64,000 bases of DNA, from contig WLPJ01000001.1 in assembly GCA_009698815.1 (NCBI GenBank), positions 1-64,000 of the forward strand. The letters run 5' to 3'. Positions within the stretch are counted from its first letter, which is position 1, and each line of letters starts with the position of its first letter. Below are positions 7,481 through 17,254 of this stretch, piece after piece. The translations under genes and the position numbers were made by a program. Under the pieces are notes generated by a model. The model was given only the letters and a program-made list of their open reading frames with translations, was not told the origin of the DNA and searched no databases. Source of the stretch: Actinomycetota bacterium (lineage in GTDB: Bacteria; Actinomycetota; Actinomycetes; Nanopelagicales; Nanopelagicaceae).

Positions 7481-9139
7481 GTGGCTGTATTTAGTGCGCT
7501 CAAAAACAAGGTGAAGGCTACAAAGCCGGCCAAGAAAGCTGTTGCAAAGAAATCTGTTGCAAAGAAAGTTGCAGCGAAGAAGGCTCCAGCGAAGAAGGCT
7601 CCAGCGAAAAAGGTAGCCGCCAAGAAAGCACCTGCTAAGAAAGCTGCACCAGTTAAGAAAGTTGCAGCCGTAAAGATTGCGCTAAAGAAAGATTTAACTG
7701 CCAAGGAAGTTCAGCAACTTGTAAATCTAAAGAACGATCTAGCTCGCCACAACGAGATCGTTGCAACACTTGCCGCTAGCGGTATTGACAATTACCGCAA
7801 GGCAGTTAAGAAAGAATTTTTAGCGCTGGCACAAGAGGCGCGTCATCTAGATGAGACGCTTACAGTTGATACAGAGAAGGCTCGCAAGGCCGGACTCGGC
7901 GCGCCAAATCGCATCCTGTCTAAAGCGCAACTTGCACTGATCGCTCCACCTGCAGCACCGGTTGCGGCGCCTGCTGCTAAAGGTGGCAAGGCAGCCATAG
8001 TTTTAGATGATGAAGGCAATGAAATAGTTGTTGAAGAAGTAGATCTAGAAGATGTAGAAACTTTAATTGCTGAAGCCACGGATATCATCGACACGGAAGC
8101 TGAAGATAAATCTAATCAGCCTCGTGTTGTAAACCTAGCGGAAGAATCATCAGGCAATGAGGAAAACGCCTTCACTATTAAGGCATCTGAAGAAGATGAC
8201 GCACCTGCTCAGACAGTTATGACCGCCGGCGCAACTGCTGACCCAGTTAAGGATTATCTAAAGCAGATTGGCCGCGTTGCCCTGCTTAACGCAGAACTCG
8301 AAGTAGAACTGGCGACTCGCATCGAAGCCGGTCTCTTTGCAGAAGAAAAGATTAAAGAAGATAAGAAGATGGATAAAAAGTTAAAGCGTGAACTTGGCTG
8401 GATTGTCGAAGATGGCAAGCGCGCTAAGAACCACTTGTTAGAAGCCAACCTACGTCTAGTTGTCTCGCTGGCAAAGCGATACACCGGTCGCGGTATGTTA
8501 TTCCTTGATCTAATTCAAGAGGGAAACCTTGGCTTGATCCGCGCAGTTGAAAAGTTCGACTACACAAAGGGTTACAAGTTCTCTACCTATGCAACTTGGT
8601 GGATCCGTCAGGCGATCACTCGCGCGATGGCTGACCAGGCTCGCACAATTCGTATTCCGGTTCACATGGTTGAAGTAATCAACAAGTTGGCACGTGTTCA
8701 GCGCCAGATGTTGCAAGACCTAGGCCGCGAACCGACACCAGAAGAGCTCGCTAAAGAACTTGATATGACACCTGAAAAAGTTGTTGAAGTTCAAAAATAT
8801 GGTCGCGAACCAATCTCACTTCACACACCACTAGGTGAAGAAGGCGATTCTGAATTCGGTGACTTGATCGAAGACTCTGAAGCGGTAAAGCCAGAAGAAT
8901 CTGTGACATTTACAATCTTGCAAGAACAGTTGATGCAGGTCCTAGGTGGCCTAACCAATCGTGAAGCAGATGTAATTAAGGCGCGCTATGGCCTAACAGA
9001 TGGACAACCAAAGACACTTGATGAGATCGGCAAGGTTCACGGGGTAACTCGCGAACGTATTCGCCAGATTGAATCAAAGACTATGTCGAAGTTGCGACAC
9101 CCATCTCGTTCGCAATCACTACGCGATTACTTAGATTAA
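7481..9139 (+). CDS. sigA: Principal RNA polymerase sigma factor (sigma-70)
   Basis: GTG 7481 follows AAAGGA with good spacing and gives 552 residues; an in-frame GTG at 7454 lacks a ribosome site. The protein has four parts. Residues about 15-65 are a Lys/Ala-rich repeat of AAKKAPAKK units. An acidic, poorly conserved stretch follows. Region 1.2 starts at [11 protein letters not shown]. Regions 2-4 are fully conserved, including [19 protein letters not shown], the -10 recognition helix [13 protein letters not shown], region 3 and the -35 helix [11 protein letters not shown], ending LRDYLD. This is the housekeeping factor (HrdB/RpoD type) that directs RNA polymerase to most promoters. Neighbouring DUF7455 and parE reproduce the order seen around hrdB in other actinobacteria. 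Confidence 0.96.
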   Translation: MAVFSALKNKVKATKPAKKAVAKKSVAKKVAAKKAPAKKAPAKKVAAKKAPAKKAAPVKKVAAVKIALKKDLTAKEVQQLVNLKNDLARHNEIVATLAASGIDNYRKAVKKEFLALAQEARHLDETLTVDTEKARKAGLGAPNRILSKAQLALIAPPAAPVAAPAAKGGKAAIVLDDEGNEIVVEEVDLEDVETLIAEATDIIDTEAEDKSNQPRVVNLAEESSGNEENAFTIKASEEDDAPAQTVMTAGATADPVKDYLKQIGRVALLNAELEVELATRIEAGLFAEEKIKEDKKMDKKLKRELGWIVEDGKRAKNHLLEANLRLVVSLAKRYTGRGMLFLDLIQEGNLGLIRAVEKFDYTKGYKFSTYATWWIRQAITRAMADQARTIRIPVHMVEVINKLARVQRQMLQDLGREPTPEELAKELDMTPEKVVEVQKYGREPISLHTPLGEEGDSEFGDLIEDSEAVKPEESVTFTILQEQLMQVLGGLTNREADVIKARYGLTDGQPKTLDEIGKVHGVTRERIRQIESKTMSKLRHPSRSQSLRDYLD

Positions 9140-9146
9140 AAAGTAA

Positions 9147-9359
9147 TTAGTTTTTAGATTCAACCAGACGTTCGGATTCATCTTGGATCGCAACTGCCAC
9201 AGTCTTTAGCTTTTCAGCGTATTCCTTGCCGTGGTGTGCACAAAACATTAGTTCTCCACCAGTAACGAGGGTTGCTCGCACATATGCCTGAGCGCCGCAA
9301 CGATCGCAACGGTCTAGAGCATTAAGAGGTGTGGATTCGAGGATTACTTGCTCGGTCAT
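9147..9359 (-). CDS. DUF7455-type small zinc-finger-like protein
   Basis: A 70-residue protein with CDRCGAQAY near residue 18 and FCAHHGKEY near residue 39, giving two Cys, one Cys and two His suitable for a single zinc site. It lies tail to tail with the sigma-factor gene (7 bp gap) and head to head with parE; this small protein is commonly found between hrdB/sigA and parE in actinobacteria. Function is not established; size and zinc site suggest a nucleic-acid or protein contact role, which is an inference. Confidence 0.8.
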   Translation of the reverse strand: MTEQVILESTPLNALDRCDRCGAQAYVRATLVTGGELMFCAHHGKEYAEKLKTVAVAIQDESERLVESKN

Positions 9360-9572
9360 CGCGCTCTCCGTTCATGTAGGTGGGAAGTGGTACTTCGTAT
9401 GGAACATCAAACCATGTCTTAATATTCCCCGCAGGAGATATCTCTATATTTTTTGTCAATTTTGTGTTACAAAACACGAATATCCACAATATCTAGGGGA
9501 ATTACCAATATTTGAGACTAAGTCGGCGCGTTAGCGCAAGTACTTTGCAAACCGCCGTTAGCCTTTGCCTCC

Positions 9573-11687
9573 GTGGCCGCAAAGAAAAGTTCAGACAATG
9601 CTGGAGATCAATTAGATCTCACTTCAATGGCCGTCGCTGAAGATTCTTATACCGCCAAAGATTTAGCAGTACTTGACGGCCTTGATGCAGTTCGCAAACG
9701 CCCAGGTATGTACATCGGCTCCACGGATTCTCGCGGGATGATGCATTGCTTGTGGGAAATCATTGATAACTCAGTTGATGAATCACTCGCTGGGCACTGT
9801 AAGAAAATTGAAATTAATTTGGAATCAGATGGATCTGTTGAAGTCCACGATGATGGTCGCGGAATCCCAGTTGATAAGGAACCAAAGACCGGACTTACTG
9901 GCGTTGAAGTTGTACTTACAAAATTACATGCTGGTGGAAAATTTGGTGGTGGTTCATATGCCGCATCCGGTGGACTGCACGGCGTTGGCGCATCAGTTGT
10001 AAACGCACTTGCCGAAAGACTTGATGCCGAAGTGGATCGCAATGGAAAAATTTATTGGATGTCATTTAAGCGCGGCGTTGCCGGAATCTTCGAAGGCGAT
10101 GGACCGAAGGCAGAGTTCACACCACAATCTGGCCTGCGCACAATTGGCAAAGTTTCGGCAAAAGTTACTGGTACGCGTATTAAGTGGTGGTCTGATCGCC
10201 AGATCTTCTTAAAGGAAGCCTCGCTCAATATCGAAGAGATTTACGATCGCGCACGCCAGACATCTTTCTTAGTTCCAGGGCTAACCCTGATTGTTAACGA
10301 TAACCGCACAAAAGCTGCCACAACTCAAACTTTTTACCACAAGGGCGGTATCTCCGAGTTCTGTGAATTTTTACAACCTGATGAACCAGTTGGTGAAGTA
10401 ATTCGCATTTACGGCACTGGTCATTACCAAGAGACGGTTCCGGTTCTTGACGATAAAGGTCATATGGTTTCAACTGAAGTAGAACGCGATATGGAAGTTG
10501 ATATCGCGATGAAATGGGGCAACGGTTTTGATGCCACGACTCCCTCATTTGTAAATATCATTGCTACTCCAAAGGGTGGAACCCACATCCAAGGTTTCGA
10601 ACGTGCGATCACCAAAGCCTTTAACGAAGCTCTACGCAGTAGCGGAACTCTTAAGAAGAACGAGATCGATGTTATTAAAGATGACATCATGGAAGGTCTC
10701 ACTGCTGTCATTACGGTGCGTATGTCTGAACCGCAGTTTGAAGGACAAACCAAGGAAGTTCTCGGAACCGCAGCTGCCACACGCATTGTCGCTGCCGTTG
10801 TTGCCGACAAGCTAAAAGAATTCTTTAACACCACGCGTCGCATCGATAAGGCCAATGGCCGCTTGATCATGGAGAAGGTCGCCGCCGCATCTCGCACACG
10901 TATTTCGGCGCGTACCCATAAAGATCTGCAACGTCGCAAGAACGCACTTGAATCTTCTGCCCTTCCAACCAAGTTATCGGATTGCCGCTCCGAAGATGTA
11001 ACCCGTACCGAACTTTTGATCGTAGAAGGTGACTCGGCCCTTGGTACAACAAAGGCGGCGCGTAACTCTGAATTCCAAGCAATCTTGCCTATTCGCGGCA
11101 AGATTCTTAATGTGCAAAAGGCATCGCTGTCACAGATGCTCGATAACTCAGAATGCGCATCGATTATTCAGGTAATCGGCGCTGGTTCTGGAAAGTCATT
11201 TGAATTAGCCGATGCTCGTTATGGTCGCATCATCTTGATGTCAGATGCTGACGTTGATGGCGCGCATATCCGCTGCCTCTTGCTCACACTTTTATATCGC
11301 TACATGAAGCCGATGATCGATGATGGTCGCGTCTTTGCAGCGATTCCTCCGCTACACCGCATCGAACTTATGGGTGGCGGCGGCAAAAAAGGCGAATACA
11401 TCTACACATATTCAGATGATGAGATGAAGAAGTTAACCGCAGATTTAAAGAAGTCCGGCAAGAAGTGGAAAGAACCAATCCAGCGCTATAAAGGTTTGGG
11501 TGAAATGGATGCCGATCAGTTGCGCGAGACAACCATGGACCCTGCTGCCCGCACCCTGCGCCGCATAACAATTTCAGATGCCGCAGCTGCTGAGGCGATG
11601 TTTGAGCTTTTGATGGGCAATGATGTTGCGCCCCGTAAGGAATTCATCTCAACTGCCGAAATTGATCGCGATCGGATTGATGCTTAA
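9573..11687 (+). CDS. parE: DNA topoisomerase IV subunit B (ParE-type)
   Basis: A 704-residue GHKL ATPase/TOPRIM subunit. The ATP site shows WEIIDNSVDE, DDGRGIP and GGLHGVGASVVNAL; the transducer domain follows; the TOPRIM domain has EGDSALGTTKAARN and DADVDGAHIR, and the end carries the QRYKGLGEMD motif. EGDSALGTTK rather than EGDSAGGSAK favours the actinobacterial second type-II enzyme (ParE) over gyrase B. It pairs with ParC (17255-18778) to decatenate and relax DNA. GTG 9573 is used; it lacks a strong ribosome site, and an internal ATG at 9627 also lies before the first conserved motif, so the N-terminus is uncertain by 18 residues. Confidence 0.92.
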   Translation: MAAKKSSDNAGDQLDLTSMAVAEDSYTAKDLAVLDGLDAVRKRPGMYIGSTDSRGMMHCLWEIIDNSVDESLAGHCKKIEINLESDGSVEVHDDGRGIPVDKEPKTGLTGVEVVLTKLHAGGKFGGGSYAASGGLHGVGASVVNALAERLDAEVDRNGKIYWMSFKRGVAGIFEGDGPKAEFTPQSGLRTIGKVSAKVTGTRIKWWSDRQIFLKEASLNIEEIYDRARQTSFLVPGLTLIVNDNRTKAATTQTFYHKGGISEFCEFLQPDEPVGEVIRIYGTGHYQETVPVLDDKGHMVSTEVERDMEVDIAMKWGNGFDATTPSFVNIIATPKGGTHIQGFERAITKAFNEALRSSGTLKKNEIDVIKDDIMEGLTAVITVRMSEPQFEGQTKEVLGTAAATRIVAAVVADKLKEFFNTTRRIDKANGRLIMEKVAAASRTRISARTHKDLQRRKNALESSALPTKLSDCRSEDVTRTELLIVEGDSALGTTKAARNSEFQAILPIRGKILNVQKASLSQMLDNSECASIIQVIGAGSGKSFELADARYGRIILMSDADVDGAHIRCLLLTLLYRYMKPMIDDGRVFAAIPPLHRIELMGGGGKKGEYIYTYSDDEMKKLTADLKKSGKKWKEPIQRYKGLGEMDADQLRETTMDPAARTLRRITISDAAAAEAMFELLMGNDVAPRKEFISTAEIDRDRIDA

Positions 11688-11689
11688 CT

Positions 11690-12988
11690 CTAAACCTTCT
11701 TATAACCAGATGGACAGGTGGGTTTTACTGCTGTTACTTGCTTGGTGACCTTACCTTTTTTACAAGTGATCTTTATCTTCTTAACTGGAGCACTTTTGAT
11801 TGGTTCAGCAACTGGCTCACTTTTGAGCGGTTCAGTTGCTTTGCTCTGCGCAAGTTTTACCCGAAGCGTTGGACTTGAGTAGTGGAAACCAGCAGAAACA
11901 ATTAAGTAATCATCTCCAATGCGCTTGCCAGAAACGGTTGCAACACTTGGAGCCGAACCATTTTCATAGGAAATGGAAACACTTGCCTGAATATTGCCAT
12001 CCAGGTCAACTTTCCACATGCACAAAGCTGCTGCGCGTGGCATTCTGATTTCTAAATAACCAACATTTACAGAACCATCTGGCAACAAGTGGGGCGTTGA
12101 TAGCCGTACAGCGATTGCTTCCTCTCTCGCATCCCAAGTTGGATCTAGTGAATGCATGGCATTTGATACGACCTGCACTCCACCAATTTTTCCACATGGC
12201 CCTAGCCCATCGACAATTCCATTATTTTGTCCGTAGATCCAAATATTTGCACCATATGTAATAAAAGTTGCCTTCTCCGACATTTGAGTAGGTGTGCCGC
12301 CTCTAGCGGTAGCAATAGGTGACAAGGTCGCGATTATCTCGCGAGTTGCAACGCCACCGACTGGCTGTAAGTCCTTGCCATACTTCACTATCACCTGCTT
12401 CGCGCTTCCACTTACCTCCCCAAATTCAAAAGATTTTGGAGCGCGCATTGTCACCGTGAAAGAGTAATCCAGATTATCTTTTAATAAATCCCCATTTCGT
12501 GATGGGTTAATAGCCAATAAAAATTCTTCACGCCTATCATTGCAAATATCTGCTGCCCAACACCATGTGGCTTTGTATGGCTGAAACTCCGCCACAACAA
12601 TTACATTATTCGCTGAATTAGATTCTTTGCCTTTTGGAAATGTCCATTCATTGTAAAATCCGGGGGTTACTTTTGGTTCAGTTGCACCCGTCGCTGCATC
12701 TGGCGCCGGTATTGGACGTTCCGAATCTGCCATTCGCGGATGCGACCCAGGAACCTTTAAATCTGTGATCACACCATCAATTGGCGCATCACCACTTTTA
12801 GTTGTCAGCGTTACGCTTTGTATACAAGCAACAGCTTGGCCAGGATTAGTCGAACAAGAAGTTAAAGTGTGACGCACGGGCGCACCGTAAATAACCTTTG
12901 GTCCATGCGGATCATCTGCAAAAGCATGAGAAGGAAATAAAAGTGAAGCGGGGAAAAGTAGTGAAATAGCAAGCGCTAATCTGCGCAT
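11690..12988 (-). CDS. Secreted protein with Cys-containing C-terminal tail (paralog A)
   Basis: ATG 12988 has AGGCGG upstream and gives 432 residues with a good signal peptide (MRRLALAISLLF, cleavage near SHAFA). A TTG start at 13021 was rejected. The mature part is beta-rich with few cysteines and no known domain that I recognise. The end is organised as a YSSPTLRVKLAQ strand, a Pro/Lys/Ala linker, and a compact tail KIKITCKKGKVTKQV then TAVKPTCPSGYKKV. The adjacent gene on the same strand (13135-14751) ends in the same way and aligns over much of its length, so these are tandem duplicates. I infer an exported, wall- or surface-associated protein; function unknown. Confidence 0.75.
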   Translation of the reverse strand: MRRLALAISLLFPASLLFPSHAFADDPHGPKVIYGAPVRHTLTSCSTNPGQAVACIQSVTLTTKSGDAPIDGVITDLKVPGSHPRMADSERPIPAPDAATGATEPKVTPGFYNEWTFPKGKESNSANNVIVVAEFQPYKATWCWAADICNDRREEFLLAINPSRNGDLLKDNLDYSFTVTMRAPKSFEFGEVSGSAKQVIVKYGKDLQPVGGVATREIIATLSPIATARGGTPTQMSEKATFITYGANIWIYGQNNGIVDGLGPCGKIGGVQVVSNAMHSLDPTWDAREEAIAVRLSTPHLLPDGSVNVGYLEIRMPRAAALCMWKVDLDGNIQASVSISYENGSAPSVATVSGKRIGDDYLIVSAGFHYSSPTLRVKLAQSKATEPLKSEPVAEPIKSAPVKKIKITCKKGKVTKQVTAVKPTCPSGYKKV

Positions 12989-13134
12989 TAATTTCCGCCT
13001 ATCAAGAGCCTTAGGTCTCAAAGTTTAGTCAAGGTTATGCCAAGGATCTGCTTTAAGCCATCCCTGCACTCAATGGATGTTCTAGGCGCAGCTGGGCATC
13101 TGCTTTGCCGTCCGTTTACTCTTAATCATCGGTG

Positions 13135-14751
13135 TTATTTCTTTGTATATCCCTTAGGACACGCTGGGTTAGTTGCCGTTACTTTCTTAGTTGTCTTGCC
13201 CTTGATGCAGGTAATCGTCTTCTTAGCAATTGGCGCAGGTGAAGTTTTCTTTGTTGCTTCAGGAGTGGCTTGCGGGGCTGGCGCATCCTGAGTTAATTTC
13301 ACTTTGATAGTTGGAGATGAAAAGGTGAAATTCTTTGCGCTCAGATAAAGCCATTGACGAGTGGCATCTTCGCGCAATGATTCGGTGGCAATATCTTGCG
13401 TTGAACCATCTGTGGAAACAACTGAAACTTTTGCTCTAATCGGTGCCGTAGTAAAGCCATATAAGCATCGGGCAAACTCACTGCGAAGGACTAGATCATA
13501 GGAACCCTTGAACAAGGTCACGCCATCGGCTAAGTGATGCGCTCCTGCTACTTTGTATGCGAGTTCATCATTTTCAAATACAGGAGGATTCGGCAAGTAT
13601 GTAGGTGCGTTGGTGGTAACTAAACCTTGAAGTTTGCTTTTATCGTCGAAGCATTTACTGCCCGTTCCACTTCCAGCTTGCGTGCCAACTCTCCAGATCG
13701 AAGTGACTAGCGGGCCTGATTTAACAAGTTCTTCGAATGCTTGGAAATCTCCCATCGCCCATTCGGGAGCTGGTCCAGTATCAATGGTGTCGTTACTAGT
13801 GAAATCCGTGGCTGCGAGCTGCTGTCTGCGAGTTTTCCAATACTCCACGATTTTGGGGTATTTAGTGAGTTCGCTCTTGGCAACGTAGGCATAAATCTTG
13901 GGAACATCAATTGGATCTGCTTCAACCCGAAGCAGATTCGCAGTTGGTGAGAGTGAAGTTAAATCTAGATTCACATTCTTTATTCGACCAAAGAGAAAAC
14001 CGGTAAGTGAGTTATCTATTCGAACGCTAAGGGCTGCGCGCGACCCGGGAGCGAAATCAACTTTTTTCGCACATTTTTGACCTTCTACCCAAAGACAATT
14101 CTGGTTTGGCTCGGTGTTCGAAGCTTGATTGATCGGATAGATCCTCGCCCTGAAACCTCGAGTGAAAGCACATGGTGTTGTGAGAAACTGCGTGCAGGTC
14201 TTATTTTGATAGTTTTGAAAAGTTGTACTCACTACCACTGCATATTCATCGGCTCCCGATGAATTCGGTGATTCTTGTGCCCGCCACACACCCGCAGAAG
14301 AGCCAGCAGGTGAATTGCGAATTGTGCTCGCTGGATATTTTGGACCTTGCAATTCATATCCAAATACCGCTTTTTTGAGTACACCCTTTGCATCTGATAC
14401 TTCTAATGATTCGATACACATTTCAGTCGCCGTGGCCGAACATGGTGGCAAGATCAGTTGCGCAAAGATAGAATCTGAGCTGGCGCATGCAACGTCGTCA
14501 ACAGATGTGCATTGGACTGTGCGTGCGTAGATTCCACTGGTGGCACCTTCGGCATAAGAAAAACCTGTTACATACGACTTTGTTTCTATCAGGCTGTCAT
14601 CACTTGATGAAAATCCAATTGAAGGAACAGTCGGCCATGTACTTGCTAGCGCCGAAGTTGATGACTGTGCTGGAAGAATCCCATTGACAGTAGATGCCGC
14701 AACGCTGGTGGATAGCAAAAGGACATAAATCGCTCTCATGCTCTTTCTCAT
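13135..14751 (-). CDS. Secreted protein with Cys-containing C-terminal tail (paralog B)
   Basis: ATG 14751 follows GGGAG (spacing 4) and gives 538 residues with a hydrophobic export signal (AIYVLLLSTSVAAS). A further in-frame ATG is at 14739. The protein has several Cys, consistent with disulfides outside the cell. Similarity to paralog A is visible in a CIES/CIQS strand near residue 100, an HLADG versus HLLPDG strand, the FTFSSPTIKVKLTQ strand, a Pro/Ala/Thr/Lys linker, and the tail KTITCIKGKTTKKV then TATNPACPKGYTKK. It lies 146 bp upstream of paralog A, so the two may be transcribed together. No enzyme motif is recognised. Confidence 0.75.
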   Translation of the reverse strand: MRKSMRAIYVLLLSTSVAASTVNGILPAQSSTSALASTWPTVPSIGFSSSDDSLIETKSYVTGFSYAEGATSGIYARTVQCTSVDDVACASSDSIFAQLILPPCSATATEMCIESLEVSDAKGVLKKAVFGYELQGPKYPASTIRNSPAGSSAGVWRAQESPNSSGADEYAVVVSTTFQNYQNKTCTQFLTTPCAFTRGFRARIYPINQASNTEPNQNCLWVEGQKCAKKVDFAPGSRAALSVRIDNSLTGFLFGRIKNVNLDLTSLSPTANLLRVEADPIDVPKIYAYVAKSELTKYPKIVEYWKTRRQQLAATDFTSNDTIDTGPAPEWAMGDFQAFEELVKSGPLVTSIWRVGTQAGSGTGSKCFDDKSKLQGLVTTNAPTYLPNPPVFENDELAYKVAGAHHLADGVTLFKGSYDLVLRSEFARCLYGFTTAPIRAKVSVVSTDGSTQDIATESLREDATRQWLYLSAKNFTFSSPTIKVKLTQDAPAPQATPEATKKTSPAPIAKKTITCIKGKTTKKVTATNPACPKGYTKK

Positions 14752-14831
14752 TGGACTCCCGAATGACTCAAGCGCTAATGGCTCTAATTGTAGAACTTTT
14801 CCTCGGATTTCCAATGCCCTGTAACTTTCAA

Positions 14832-16430
14832 TTAATCGATGGCAACCAGATCGAAGTATTCCTCTTTCCAAATATCTTCATCGCCATCAGGCAGCAAGAT
14901 CACGCGCTCTGGCTTAAGCGCCTGAACCGCACCTTCATCGTGGGAAACCATAATTACTGCGCCTTGATACTCACCGAGTGCGCCCAAAATCTCCGCGCGC
15001 GATGCTGGGTCTAAGTTATTTGTTGGCTCATCAAGCAGCAATACATTGGCGGCAGAAACAACCAAAGTTGCAAGGGCTAAACGAGTTCGCTCACCACCAG
15101 ATAAAACTTTAACTGGCTTATGAACATCGTCTCCAACAAAGAGGAATGAACCAAGTACGTTACGTGCTTCTGGCTCACGCAAGTCATCTTTAGAAGACAT
15201 CATGTTTTCTAGGACTGTGCGGTCAAAATCAAGCATTTCATGTTCCTGGGCGTAGTAACCAAGTTTTAAACCGTGGCCGTGTTCGACTTTGCCGGTATCT
15301 GATTCAAGTTGGTTAGCCAGAATTTTTAGAAGAGTGGTTTTGCCAGCGCCGTTAAGTCCCAAGATGACAACGCGAGAGCCTTTATCAATAACGCAAGAAA
15401 CGTCGGTGAAGATTTCAAGGGAACCGTAGTTCTTAGATAGTTCTTCACCAGATAGGGGAGTCTTTCCACAAGGTGCTGGGGTCGGAAAGCGAAGTTTTGC
15501 GACTTTATCTTTAACACGAACATCATCGAGTGATGAGCGAAGTTTTTCAGCACGACGTAACATGCCCTGGGCCGCAGTTGCCTTAGATGCTTTAGCGCGC
15601 ATTTTCTCGCCCTGCTTCTGCAAGATTTCGGCCTTCTTCTCGGCGTTAGCGCGTTCTTTCTTGCGACGATGTTCATCTTGTTCGCGCTGCAAGAGATATT
15701 GCTTCCAACCTAAGTTGTAGACATCAATGACGTTACGGTTGCCATCGATATAAAAGACCTTATTTACAACCTGTTCGATCAGGTTTACATCGTGAGAAAT
15801 GATTACTAGTCCACCTGAATAAGTGCTCAAATAGTTGCGCAGCCAAATAATAGAATCTGCATCTAAGTGGTTCGTTGGCTCATCCAGTAAAAGTGTTTCA
15901 GCGCCCGAAAATAGAATACGAGCGAGTTCGATACGACGGCGTTGGCCACCAGATAGCGTCTCTAGTTGATTTCCAAATACCGCTTCGGAAACACCAAGTG
16001 AGGTAGCAATTGCTTCGGCCTCTGCTGTAGCGGCATAACCACCGGCTGCTTGGAATTCAGCGTCGACGCGGGTGTAACGCTCCATCGCCTTTTCAAGTGC
16101 GGCACCTTCAGTTGTTGCCATCTCTTCTTCGACTTGAGTCATGCGCGATGCGATTTGATCTAAATCTCGCGCCGATAAAATTCTTTCAATAACAGTTCCC
16201 TGCTCTTCACCAGTGCGTGGATCCTGGGGGAGGTATCCGATCTTGCCGGTGCGTTGTACGGCGCCACCTGCTGGAAGAGTTTCCCCTGCTAAAACTTTGG
16301 CGAGGGTGGATTTTCCTGCGCCATTGCGGCCAACAAATCCGATGCGATCTCCGTGATTGATGCGAACGTTGACTCCCGAGACCAGAAGGCGCGCACCGGC
16401 ACGTAGTTCGAGAGCACTTGTTGAGATCAT
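14832..16430 (-). CDS. ABC-F family ATPase
   Basis: A 532-residue soluble protein with two ABC ATPase domains and no membrane segment. Domain 1 has GRNGAGKST, LSGGQRRRIELAR and LLLDEPTNHLD; domain 2 has GLNGAGKTT, LSGGERTRLALA and LLLDEPTNNLD. Between them is the charged linker helix pair (RREQDEHRRKKERANAEKK region) that in ABC-F proteins reaches into the ribosome. These act as translation factors at the E site rather than transporters. ATG 16430 matches the family N-terminus MISTSALELRAG; an upstream in-frame extension to 16487 was rejected. The gene is divergent from the methyltransferase at 16488. Confidence 0.9.
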   Translation of the reverse strand: MISTSALELRAGARLLVSGVNVRINHGDRIGFVGRNGAGKSTLAKVLAGETLPAGGAVQRTGKIGYLPQDPRTGEEQGTVIERILSARDLDQIASRMTQVEEEMATTEGAALEKAMERYTRVDAEFQAAGGYAATAEAEAIATSLGVSEAVFGNQLETLSGGQRRRIELARILFSGAETLLLDEPTNHLDADSIIWLRNYLSTYSGGLVIISHDVNLIEQVVNKVFYIDGNRNVIDVYNLGWKQYLLQREQDEHRRKKERANAEKKAEILQKQGEKMRAKASKATAAQGMLRRAEKLRSSLDDVRVKDKVAKLRFPTPAPCGKTPLSGEELSKNYGSLEIFTDVSCVIDKGSRVVILGLNGAGKTTLLKILANQLESDTGKVEHGHGLKLGYYAQEHEMLDFDRTVLENMMSSKDDLREPEARNVLGSFLFVGDDVHKPVKVLSGGERTRLALATLVVSAANVLLLDEPTNNLDPASRAEILGALGEYQGAVIMVSHDEGAVQALKPERVILLPDGDEDIWKEEYFDLVAID

Positions 16431-16487
16431 TTGACGAATTCTCCCACAGTATTTACCTACCCCAAACAATGACCTTAGACTTCTCAA

Positions 16488-17246
16488 ATGTTCGAATGGT
16501 TTCTATCTCTGGCACTTCTGGCCTTGGGATTGCTAGTTATTTACCAGATTCGCTTACTTAGAAGAATTAGTGAAAAACTCAGAAATCTCTCTAAACCTGA
16601 AAGAGATCCTCGAGTAATAGCTAAGAAAACCCGCGAAGAGAATTGGCAGCATTACCGACAATCTGAATATTTTGCGCAACTGATAAATCTAATGGATTTC
16701 AAGGCTGCCATTCCTGGCTTAAGAAGTTGGGCGGCATCTCCTGATGTGTTACTAACCTTGGTTAATTTTTCACAGAAAATTAAGCCAAAGGTAGTTCTAG
16801 ATTTAGGTTCAGGTATCTCCACTCTAGTTTTAGCAAAGACTTCACCTGGCGCAAAGATTTTCAGTATTGATCATCTTCCAGAGTTTGCGAGCAAAACGAG
16901 ATTGCTATTAGAAGATCATCAGATCACCAATGTGGATCTACGGGTCGCTCCTTTGAGCCCAAACACAGCCGGCAGTGATTGGTATGAGATCTCGGCGCTG
17001 TCAGATGTTGATCAGATTGATCTGCTATTTATTGACGGTCCGCCAGGTTCCAAGGATGACAAAGCACGCCATCCCGTGCTTGAGCAATGTCTTTCAAAAT
17101 TATCGCCAAAGGCGGTAATTGTTATTGATGATGCAGGGCGTGATGGGGAAAGAGCGCTAGCCGAGATGTTTTTACAGGCGCTACCTGGATATGAGTTGGA
17201 ATTTCTCAGCCATGAAAAGGGAACTGCAGTACTGCGACCTAAGTAA
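16488..17246 (+). CDS. Membrane-anchored class I SAM methyltransferase
   Basis: A 252-residue protein with one N-terminal hydrophobic helix (FLSLALLALGLLVIYQI), a basic stretch, and a class I methyltransferase domain. Motif I is VVLDLGSGISTLVLA, motif II contains FSIDHLPEF, and the LLFIDGPPG and VIVIDDAGRDGERA strands follow, resembling the Methyltransferase_24 group. The anchor suggests a substrate at the inner face of the membrane, for instance a lipid-linked sugar or wall precursor, but nothing in sequence names it. It ends 8 bp before the convergent parC. Confidence 0.8.
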   Translation: MFEWFLSLALLALGLLVIYQIRLLRRISEKLRNLSKPERDPRVIAKKTREENWQHYRQSEYFAQLINLMDFKAAIPGLRSWAASPDVLLTLVNFSQKIKPKVVLDLGSGISTLVLAKTSPGAKIFSIDHLPEFASKTRLLLEDHQITNVDLRVAPLSPNTAGSDWYEISALSDVDQIDLLFIDGPPGSKDDKARHPVLEQCLSKLSPKAVIVIDDAGRDGERALAEMFLQALPGYELEFLSHEKGTAVLRPK

Positions 17247-17254
17247 TTAGTTAA

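Noticed and set aside
7333-7704. Minus-strand frame of 123 residues rich in Ala/Phe opposite the sigma-factor start
   Set aside because: It is the complement of the Lys/Ala repeat; composition is an artefact and it overlaps metX and sigA coding sequence.
9360-9572. Possible small gene or RNA between the DUF7455 gene and parE
   Set aside because: Short frames there lack ribosome sites; only a weak GTGTT/AACAC inverted repeat near 9465-9477 is seen, most likely part of the promoter region.
10460-11101. 213-residue minus-strand open frame
   Set aside because: Antisense to the conserved parE coding sequence, no ribosome site and no family resemblance.
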